Part shown: positions 1 through 5,855 of the stretch, in pieces
Numbering within the stretch: the first letter of the stretch is position 1
How the letters are laid out: each line of letters begins with the position of its first letter
From: Chitinophagaceae bacterium
GTDB taxonomy: Bacteria > Bacteroidota > Bacteroidia > Chitinophagales > Chitinophagaceae
Assembly (NCBI GenBank): GCA_018061385.1
Contig: JAGOUF010000175.1
Location: 1-5,855 of the forward strand
Direction: 5' to 3'
DNA: 5,855 nt
Position numbers and translations under genes: made by a program
Notes under the pieces: generated by a model
What the model was told of the DNA's origin: nothing
What the model saw: only the letters and a program-made list of their open reading frames with translations
Databases searched by the model: none

Positions 1-1170
1 AGCAGGATTGTACTCATACCCTTTTACCATTTCCATGTTTTGGCTAGGCAATCCACCAGGTACAAACCCACTTTGTGCAGGTGTACCAATACCATTACGC
101 ATATACATCATTAACTGATTTCTGTTAATGGCGTAATTAATTGCTTGCCGTACAGCCTTTAATTTAGTGGGCGATTGTTTTACCAAAGGGTTTGTTTCAT
201 CTACCAATATTCCTAAATATTCGGTATTTAAGTAAGCATGTTTATTCAATATCAATTTATCTTTCCATTCAGCTTTTAAGTCGCCTTTCTTGGTAAGTAT
301 TTCATCTTTAAAGCTTGCATCAATATCATTTACAAAACTCAATTTTCCTTGACGGAACTGTAAAAACTCTGTTGCTTTATTATCAAAAAAAGTAACTTTT
401 ACTGCATCTAATTTTGGTAAAGCACTTCCGTCTGTATCTTTTTCCCAGTAATTGTTGTTCTTATGTAAAACCATTGCTTGCCCTTCTTCCCACATAAAAA
501 ATTTAAATGGACCAGAGCCACATGGATTTCTTCTAAAATCTTTGCCATATTTTTCAACCACTTCTTTGGGTACAATGCTACAATACTGCATTGTTAAAAT
601 ACCCAATATTGGATGAAATGGTTTTAACAATTTAACCTGAAAAACTGTATCATTCAATGCTATAAAAGGTTGTACTTTATCTACTCGATTGTTAAAAATC
701 CAAGCACCACTGCTTGCAGTTTTGGCATCAATAATTCTATTTAAACTATACACAATATCGCTGGCAACCAACTTACGTCCTTTCCCATTTTCAAATGCTG
801 TATTGTCGTGAAAAAAAACATTGTCTCTTAAATAAAATGTATATGTTTTTCTATCATCGCTAACATTCCAATACTTAGCAATAGATGGAACAATGTTTAA
901 GCTAGTATCTACTTCAACCAATGTATTGTACAATTGATGTACTGCCCAAATAATGCTTTGATTTTTTGCAAATGCTGGATCTAATGTAGCAATACCAGTA
1001 CTTTCATTGTACGTAAATACATTTTTATTGGTGGATGTATTTGAGTTACAAGCAACCAAAAAAATACACAGAAAAAAAAATAAATGGAGTTTATAAAAAC
1101 AATCCTTCGTAACTTTTAACACAGTTGTAATTATGGTAAATTTTATTTTATCAATTTGTTTCAAAATCAT
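1..1170 (-). CDS. Peptide ABC transporter substrate-binding lipoprotein (SBP_bac_5 family), C-terminus beyond window
   Basis: The first 390 codons read open to the left edge. Family 5 members usually run about 500-560 residues, so roughly the last 150 are missing. These proteins capture oligopeptides or dipeptides for an ABC permease. Visible family features are a TYTFYLRDNVFFHD stretch (residues 109-122), VASDIVYSLNR (135-145), CGSGPFKF (217-224) and a VPGGLP segment near 370-375. The N-terminus is a lipoprotein signal: a hydrophobic HLFFFLCIFLVAC run with a LVAC lipobox and the acylated Cys at residue 41. Residues after the Cys (NSNTSTNKN) lack the acidic surface-export signals known from some Bacteroidota, so periplasmic anchoring is inferred. 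The ATG at 1168-1170 gives a long 40-residue signal. An in-frame GTG at 1120-1122 would give a more usual one of about 24. No permease or ATPase gene lies in the window, and specificity for peptides over other ligands (nickel, heme) cannot be proven. Confidence 0.9.
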   Translation of the reverse strand, partial: MILKQIDKIKFTIITTVLKVTKDCFYKLHLFFFLCIFLVACNSNTSTNKNVFTYNESTGIATLDPAFAKNQSIIWAVHQLYNTLVEVDTSLNIVPSIAKYWNVSDDRKTYTFYLRDNVFFHDNTAFENGKGRKLVASDIVYSLNRIIDAKTASSGAWIFNNRVDKVQPFIALNDTVFQVKLLKPFHPILGILTMQYCSIVPKEVVEKYGKDFRRNPCGSGPFKFFMWEEGQAMVLHKNNNYWEKDTDGSALPKLDAVKVTFFDNKATEFLQFRQGKLSFVNDIDASFKDEILTKKGDLKAEWKDKLILNKHAYLNTEYLGILVDETNPLVKQSPTKLKAVRQAINYAINRNQLMMYMRNGIGTPAQSGFVPGGLPSQNMEMVKGYEYNPA

Positions 1171-1198
1171 TTGCTCGAATATCCTACTTTTAAAACAT

Positions 1199-1230
1199 GA
1201 AAACTATTTTTTTTGTAATCAGCAGTAAAA
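1199..1230 (-). promoter_or_regulatory. Possible Bacteroidota-type promoter for the peptide-binding lipoprotein gene
   Basis: Read on the minus strand, TAGTTTTC (1199-1206) matches the Bacteroidota -7 consensus TAnnTTTG except at the last base. TTTT (1227-1230) stands 20 bases upstream, where TTTG is expected for the -33 box. The -7 box ends 28 bases before the ATG at 1170. Each box has one mismatch, and in AT-rich DNA such matches arise by chance, so this is only a candidate. Confidence 0.2.
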
Positions 1231-1240
1231 TACGAATTGG

Positions 1241-1277
1241 GCAGTCGTTGCGTCGCATTGCAAATCAAGCCAATGGC
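1241..1277. promoter_or_regulatory. GC-rich palindrome cluster between divergent genes, possible operator
   Basis: This 37-base stretch is 20/37 G+C in an otherwise AT-rich region. It holds three short inverted repeats almost end to end: TGCGTCGCA (1249-1257), TTGCAA (1258-1263) and GCCAATGGC (1269-1277), the last directly before the ATG at 1278. If translation of the M1 gene begins at 1278, the cluster is untranslated leader and could be a regulator site or leader hairpin for one or both divergent genes. If translation begins at the ATG at 1197, it is ordinary coding sequence. No known operator is recognised. The rest of the 1171-1277 gap is AT-rich, with a TACTTTTA box at 1185-1192 that weakly resembles TAnnTTTG on the plus strand. 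Confidence 0.2.
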
Positions 1278-3008
1278 ATGACCCTTCAACGTTTGTTATT
1301 GCTATTCATCTTTTCTTACACAATAGGAATAACAACTGTAAATGCACAACTTCTAAAAAATAAACCAACATTTACCAAAGCCGATACTTTAAGAGGAAGT
1401 TTAAATGAAAATAGAGATTGGTGGGATGTTTTACGTTATGATATAACAGTAAAACCTGATTTTGAAAAGAAGGAAATTGAGGGAAAAGTAATCTTAACTT
1501 TTACACATCAAAAGATTACAAAAAGCAATTTATTGCTACAATTAGATTTACAAGAACCACTAATTATTGATAGCATTATTCACAACAATAAATCAATCGA
1601 ATTTACTAAGAACTCAACCAATACTTGGTTGGTAAACGAACTAAATTTTTCAAAAAATAAAATTCTTAGTAAAGGGAAAACTATATATATACCAGATGAA
1701 AAAATTGAAATCTACTACCACGGCAAACCCAAAGAAGCAAAAACACCACCTTGGGATGGAGGCTGGATTTGGAAGAAAGATAAAAATGGTAATCCTTGGA
1801 TGAGTGTTGCTGTGCAAGGCTTAGGTGCAAGTGCTTGGTATCCTTGTAAAGATTATCAAGGCGATGAACCAGATAATGGAGCATCATTAATGATGATTGT
1901 TCCAGATAGTTTGGTGGCTGTTTCTAATGGCAGATTAACAACAAAACAATCAACACAAAACTCCCAACACCAAACAACTTATTCTTGGGAAGTAAAAAAT
2001 CCAATCAACAGTTATTGCATTGTTCCATACATTGGTAAATATGTAAACTTTACAGATACTTTAATGGGCGAAAAAGGTAAACTCGATTTAAGTTTTTGGG
2101 TATTGGATTACAACCTTGAAAAAGCCAAAGAACAGTTTAAACAAGTAAAACCAATGCTTAGAGCTTTTGAATATTGGTTTGGCCCTTACCCTTTTTATAA
2201 AGACAGTTATAAGTTGGTTGATGCTCCACATTTGGGTATGGAACATCAAAGTGCTGTTGCCTATGGCAACCAATATAAAAATGGTTATTTGGGTAGTGAT
2301 AGAAGTGGCAAAACTGGTTGGGGATTAAAGTGGGATTTTATTATTGTACATGAAAGTGGGCATGAGTGGTTTGCCAACAACATTACTACTAAAGATATTG
2401 CTGATATGTGGGTACACGAATCGTTTACAACCTACAGTGAAACTTTGTTTACAGAATTTTATTATGGTAAACAAGCTGCCAATGAATACAATTATGGACA
2501 AAGAAGAAACATTAGAAATGAGGAAAATATAATTGGAATATATGGAGTAAATAAAGAAGGTAGTGGCGATATGTACGATAAAGGAAGTAATATGCTACAT
2601 AGCATTAGACATTCTATAAATAATGATGTGAAATTTAGAAAAATGTTGAGAGGAATGAATGCAATTTTTTATCATAAAACAGTTACAACACAAGAGATTG
2701 AAACCTATATAAATAAAGCTTTACAATTTAATTTTCAGTGTGTATTCAATCAATATTTAAGAACAACACAAATACCTGTTTTAGAATATTATGTAGATAC
2801 AAAAAGCAACAAACTGTATTATAAATACAGCAACTGTATTGAAGGATTCAATTTGCCAATTTGGATAAATGTTCAGAAAAAAAATATTCAATTAAAACCA
2901 ACAACTAATTTTTCATCTCTTGCAATTAAAGATGCAGCAACTGTTTTAGAAACTATGGCTTCTGTAGAGTTGTATTACTATTTAAAAGTGAAAGAAGTTA
3001 AATTTTAA
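1278..3008 (+). CDS. Exported M1 family zinc metallopeptidase (aminopeptidase N-like)
   Basis: A complete M1 metallopeptidase of 576 residues from the preferred ATG at 1278. It is expected to remove N-terminal amino acids from peptides in the periplasm or outside the cell. That ATG gives a clean signal peptide, MTLQRLLLLFIFSYTIG followed by a VNA-Q cleavage site. An in-frame ATG at 1197 adds 27 residues (603 in all), puts an Arg/Lys-rich extension before the signal, and leaves only 26 bases to the divergent lipoprotein gene. Numbering from 1278, an N-terminal beta domain leads to the exopeptidase motif GMEHQ (320-324, in place of GAMEN). Zinc ligands follow in HESGH (358-362) with Glu381 exactly 18 residues on in WVHES, and the transition-state Tyr433 sits in MYDKG. 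The C-terminal part is short, with QYLRTTQIP and no large helical domain as in long M1 enzymes. All catalytic residues are intact. Exact substrate preference is not readable. Confidence 0.93.
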   Translation: MTLQRLLLLFIFSYTIGITTVNAQLLKNKPTFTKADTLRGSLNENRDWWDVLRYDITVKPDFEKKEIEGKVILTFTHQKITKSNLLLQLDLQEPLIIDSIIHNNKSIEFTKNSTNTWLVNELNFSKNKILSKGKTIYIPDEKIEIYYHGKPKEAKTPPWDGGWIWKKDKNGNPWMSVAVQGLGASAWYPCKDYQGDEPDNGASLMMIVPDSLVAVSNGRLTTKQSTQNSQHQTTYSWEVKNPINSYCIVPYIGKYVNFTDTLMGEKGKLDLSFWVLDYNLEKAKEQFKQVKPMLRAFEYWFGPYPFYKDSYKLVDAPHLGMEHQSAVAYGNQYKNGYLGSDRSGKTGWGLKWDFIIVHESGHEWFANNITTKDIADMWVHESFTTYSETLFTEFYYGKQAANEYNYGQRRNIRNEENIIGIYGVNKEGSGDMYDKGSNMLHSIRHSINNDVKFRKMLRGMNAIFYHKTVTTQEIETYINKALQFNFQCVFNQYLRTTQIPVLEYYVDTKSNKLYYKYSNCIEGFNLPIWINVQKKNIQLKPTTNFSSLAIKDAATVLETMASVELYYYLKVKEVKF

Positions 3009-3009
3009 C

Positions 3010-3067
3010 CGCAGAGACGCTAAGACGAAGATCTTTTTTTCTTTGTGCTCTTTGTGTCTTCTTAGTG
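3010..3067. repeat. Imperfect inverted repeat filling the gap between convergent genes, REP-like, possible terminator
   Basis: The gap between the M1 stop and the DUF1501 stop is almost wholly this element. CGCTAAGA (3018-3025) pairs with TCTTAGTG (3060-3067), 8 pairs including one G-T. After a 5-base bulge, CGAAGA (3026-3031) pairs with TCTTTG (3049-3054), leaving a 17-base T-rich loop. The outer left flank (CGCAGAGA) and the inner right side (GTGCTCTTTGTGTC) repeat the same purine or pyrimidine wording, as in degenerate tandem units. The sequence resembles small dispersed palindromic repeats I recall between genes in many bacteria. Its place after two converging genes suits a two-way transcription end, but no T run follows the stem on either strand, so classical intrinsic termination is doubtful. 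Confidence 0.5.
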
Positions 3068-3074
3068 AAAACTA

Positions 3075-4328
3075 TTAACTCTTCATAACACCAATGCTTT
3101 TTCCATTCCAATCTGGAAATAAAATTGCATTGTCGTTAATTTGTAAATGTTGATCAGCTACCTCACTAAATACAGCTCTAAAATCGGTTGTTACAGCTAA
3201 ATCTCTGCCATCTTCTAAATTGTCAATAGATAAAGGTTTTACCAATCCATGTACTTTTCCACCATCAACATTGTTGCCAATTATAAAATTGCAACTACCT
3301 CTTCCATGGTCAGTTCCATTGGTACCATTTTGTTTTACAGTTCTGCCAAATTCAGTCATACTCATCAATGTAACATCATCTTGAAGTTGACCTAAATCTG
3401 TCCAAAAAGCAGCAATACTATTGCTTAAATCGGCAGCATTTCTTGCAAAAACTCCCTGCTCTGTTCCTTGATTAAAGTGTGTATCCCAACCACCATGTTC
3501 AGCAAAAGCAACTTCTAGCCCAACGTTCATTTTAATTAATTGAGCAATTTGTTTTAAGCTATTTCCTAATGCCGATGTTGGATATATTGCACCATTTGAA
3601 GGCTGATAATTTTTAGTATTTGTTTTTTGCAACATCTTCATTGCATCAAAACTTTCTTTGCCTGTTTCTTTTAATAAAGTAGATGATGTTTGATCGTATA
3701 AGTCCTCAAAACTTTTGCTAACCATGCTTGTTGCTTTTGAGTTGCCCTTCATTTGTATAGCAAAATCTTGTAAATTATTTATTGCTAAAGCAGGATTGTC
3801 GCCATACAAACTTCTTGGCAAGGACGACGTAATACTAACTGCTCTTAGAGGTGTTGCATCATGGCCCAATAAACCAACTGCTCTATTTAACCAACCACTA
3901 CTTGTACCTTTTTTAAAAGGTGTACCACTTTCCATAAAATCTTGTGCATCAAAATGGCTACGAGTATTGTTGGGACTTCCAATACCATGTACAATAGCCA
4001 ATTTTTTTTCACGAAATAATGGTTCAAAATTTTTCATTGCAGGATGCAATCCAAACCTTCCATCTAAATCAATCAAAGGCTTGCCAGCACCAGCTTCCAT
4101 GAAAATTGTTGGACGTGCAGCTTTTAAAAACTGATCAGTAAAAGGTGTAACAGCCATTAAGCCATCCATGGCTCCACGTTGAAAAACGCACACCAAAATT
4201 TTACCTTTCTTATATAATTTTTGTTCTTTAAAACTGTTAGCAGCTTTAGCAATAAATGTTGGTACACCGCCTACACCTATTCCAAACAATGCCAATCCAG
4301 CTCCTTTTAAAAAAGCACTTCTTTTCAT
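3075..4328 (-). CDS. DUF1501 family exported protein (alkaline phosphatase-like fold)
   Basis: A complete 417-residue protein of the DUF1501 family (PF07394), grouped with the alkaline phosphatase/sulfatase superfamily but without an established reaction. Family landmarks are VFQRGAMDGL (48-57), an HG-rich segment running into NNTRSHFDAQDFMESG (120-135), GWLNR, EHGGWDTH (277-284) and MTEFGRT with NGTDHGRG (324-344), a plausible metal-binding set of His and Asp residues by superfamily analogy. The N-terminus is a signal peptide with a hydrophobic core (residues 9-27) and an AKA-A cleavage site near 29. Most family members carry a twin-arginine motif. Here the aligned residues are KRSAFLK, so one arginine is lost. 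The gene starts 33 bases after the DUF1800 stop with no terminator between, so the two are likely co-transcribed and probably act together in the envelope. The ATG start is preceded by an A/T-rich leader, not a Shine-Dalgarno site. Confidence 0.93.
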   Translation of the reverse strand: MKRSAFLKGAGLALFGIGVGGVPTFIAKAANSFKEQKLYKKGKILVCVFQRGAMDGLMAVTPFTDQFLKAARPTIFMEAGAGKPLIDLDGRFGLHPAMKNFEPLFREKKLAIVHGIGSPNNTRSHFDAQDFMESGTPFKKGTSSGWLNRAVGLLGHDATPLRAVSITSSLPRSLYGDNPALAINNLQDFAIQMKGNSKATSMVSKSFEDLYDQTSSTLLKETGKESFDAMKMLQKTNTKNYQPSNGAIYPTSALGNSLKQIAQLIKMNVGLEVAFAEHGGWDTHFNQGTEQGVFARNAADLSNSIAAFWTDLGQLQDDVTLMSMTEFGRTVKQNGTNGTDHGRGSCNFIIGNNVDGGKVHGLVKPLSIDNLEDGRDLAVTTDFRAVFSEVADQHLQINDNAILFPDWNGKSIGVMKS

Positions 4329-4361
4329 TATATTAATTTTATAGAATTTTTGAAATTGTAT

Positions 4362-5855
4362 TTATCTTCTTTGAAATTCTGGAGAACCAATAATTACACC
4401 TACTACTTGGCTAAGCATTGAGCTATTGCTAAATGAAGTGTTCATGGCATTGGCATTTTTTATTTGACCTTTTTTATTGATACGTTCCTTGCCACTTTTT
4501 TCTTTATCTGCACTCATTGTCATTTCATCCTCTTGCATTGTTTGAGCTGAGTTTGGAGCTTTATTTTTATTGGCAGCATCGTTTACTTTTTCCATTAAAT
4601 TAGGATCTGATAATAATGGTGTTAGTCGTTGAATGGTTTTGGTTAAATCCCTTTCTGGCATAAATATTTTGCTATATACTTCTAATGCTTTTACTGCACT
4701 TTCGGGTTCTTTGTGATTGTTTAAATCAGCTAAATCAAATTGAATTCCTGGAATTTTTTTTGCTGCTATTGCTAATCCAAAGTTCATTCTATTTAATAAT
4801 GCTCCTGTATTAATCCAATATTGAGCTCTATCAGGAAAACCGGTTGGGGCTTGATAATAATAAATTTGTTGCCCCATTTTTGTAATCCAATTGTTTAACT
4901 GAAAAGGCTGTGTAATATGAGCATCCATAATTCGAACTGTGCTTACAACCAATTCAAAAGGAGATTTTGTTTTTTCTCTCAATGCTTCTTTTGTCCAAAA
5001 TTCAGGGGCGGTAACCATTGTAATTAATACATCACGTATATTTCCTTTCGATTTAATAAATGTGTTGGTCATTTTATCCAGTAAGCTTTGTGGAGGATTG
5101 TCACTTACAAAACGAATGGCTAATTTTTTTGAAATAAATTTTGCAGTTGAAGCATGTGTAGCCAACATATTTAACAACTCCTCTCCTTCTTCTAAACCTC
5201 TACCTGCAGGAAACTTTTTACCCAATACAGTTTTCTCACTTACGTCATGCCTATTTATAGTAAATAGAAAATCGCCTTGATGAACAAATCCTGCATTAGC
5301 CATTTTTTCTTCTCCAAACTTTTCAACTATTTTTTTCATATTTCCAATTGGTCCATAATCACTAATTGGATAAACAGTCCAGCCAGTTAATACTTTTGCA
5401 GCTTGTGTTACATCGTTTTGCGTATAACCACCATCAACACCTAAAGTGTGCAATTCCATTACTTCTCTAGCATAATTTTCATTCAACCCTTGGCTTTTTG
5501 TTTTATTGAGTTGTTGCAATGCTTTTTTTCCTTTTTCTGAAGTATCCTTTTGTAGTCGTGCCAACTTTTTTGTATAGTTGTTTACTCTATTTTCAAAATC
5601 TTCATTCATACCTGCACTACTAAAATTGTCTAAGTACAATAACATTGCTGGAGATTTTGCAGTAGCCATTACTAATTGATTGAAGTTGCCCAATACATTT
5701 GGACGAATGGCATCTCTTTCAAACACAGGAATGAACTGAGCACACTGATTTTTTGCAATAGAAACATTGAAATGATTGAACCAAAAATCGGTTAACACTT
5801 CTTGTAATTGATTGTTGGTATAAGTTGCTCTTAATATTTTTTGATTGATGAATTG
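4362..5855 (-). CDS. DUF1800 family protein, N-terminus beyond window
   Basis: The frame is open to the right edge, giving 497 visible residues plus TAA. A GTG at 5796-5798 lies inside the conserved core and is not the start: upstream codons continue the family sequence (KILRATYTNNQLQEV). DUF1800 (PF08811) has no assigned activity and is often encoded beside DUF1501. Numbering from the window edge, visible hallmarks are LTDFWFNHFNV (21-31), NYAREVMELHTLGVDGGY (127-144), VLTGW (155-159), a RHDVSEKTVLGK stretch, KTKSPFELVVSTVR, the PTGFPDRAQYW motif, and the C-terminal VVGVIIGSPEFQRR. Roughly 100 or more N-terminal residues, including any export signal, are off the edge. A charged, Met/Lys/Asn-rich insert of about 50 residues (near 425-478) separates the helical core from the conserved C-terminal helix. 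It is the upstream gene of the DUF1800-DUF1501 unit. Confidence 0.93.
   Translation of the reverse strand, partial: QFINQKILRATYTNNQLQEVLTDFWFNHFNVSIAKNQCAQFIPVFERDAIRPNVLGNFNQLVMATAKSPAMLLYLDNFSSAGMNEDFENRVNNYTKKLARLQKDTSEKGKKALQQLNKTKSQGLNENYAREVMELHTLGVDGGYTQNDVTQAAKVLTGWTVYPISDYGPIGNMKKIVEKFGEEKMANAGFVHQGDFLFTINRHDVSEKTVLGKKFPAGRGLEEGEELLNMLATHASTAKFISKKLAIRFVSDNPPQSLLDKMTNTFIKSKGNIRDVLITMVTAPEFWTKEALREKTKSPFELVVSTVRIMDAHITQPFQLNNWITKMGQQIYYYQAPTGFPDRAQYWINTGALLNRMNFGLAIAAKKIPGIQFDLADLNNHKEPESAVKALEVYSKIFMPERDLTKTIQRLTPLLSDPNLMEKVNDAANKNKAPNSAQTMQEDEMTMSADKEKSGKERINKKGQIKNANAMNTSFSNSSMLSQVVGVIIGSPEFQRR

Noticed and set aside
1681..2532. Short open frames on either strand within the M1 peptidase gene (1681-1887 minus, 2088-2273 minus, 2344-2532 plus)
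   Set aside because: All sit inside the M1 coding sequence in other frames and show no protein-like features.
3032..3048. T-rich run in the intergenic gap as a classical intrinsic terminator
   Set aside because: The T run lies in the hairpin loop and not after the stem on either strand, so the usual stem plus U-tract order is absent.
3715..4134. Plus-strand open frame of 139 codons opposite the DUF1501 gene
   Set aside because: It lies wholly antisense to strongly conserved DUF1501 coding sequence and its translation resembles no protein family.
4939..5280. Plus-strand open frame of 113 codons opposite the DUF1800 gene
   Set aside because: Antisense shadow of conserved DUF1800 sequence, with no own start context or recognisable domain.
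5796..5798. GTG as the start codon of the DUF1800 protein
   Set aside because: The frame continues upstream to the window edge with family-typical sequence (ILRATYTNNQLQEV), so this GTG is an internal valine.

Overview
The window is AT-rich (roughly one third G+C by eye). All three visible stop codons are TAA, and there is little Shine-Dalgarno-like sequence before the genes. Together with the protein families this points to the phylum Bacteroidota, probably a Chitinophagaceae-like member. The M1 peptidase subtype and the DUF1800-DUF1501 gene pair both fit. The assignment is inferred from sequence character and recalled family resemblance, not from a database search.

Left part (1-3008): a divergent pair. 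On the minus strand, running off the left edge, is the N-terminal 390 residues of a lipoprotein of the oligopeptide/dipeptide ABC-transporter substrate-binding family (SBP_bac_5). On the plus strand is a complete, exported zinc metallopeptidase of family M1 (aminopeptidase N/leukotriene A4 hydrolase type) with its full catalytic set. The space between them holds a GC-rich cluster of short palindromes. One gene binds peptides and the other trims them, so the pair plausibly serves peptide scavenging in the cell envelope.

Middle (3009-3074): a 66-base gap between convergent genes, occupied by an imperfect inverted repeat with AGACGC/AAGACG-like wording. It looks like a small dispersed palindromic element.

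Right part (3075-5855): on the minus strand, a two-gene unit of a DUF1800 protein (5' end beyond the window) followed 33 bases later by a complete DUF1501 protein. These two families are often neighbours, appear exported, and have no well-established function. The DUF1501 signal has lost the usual twin arginine, and the DUF1800 protein carries a low-complexity charged insert just before its conserved C-terminus.

No phage, insertion sequence, CRISPR array, tRNA or rRNA was seen. I found no convincing new multi-gene system. The least understood part is the DUF1800-DUF1501 unit.
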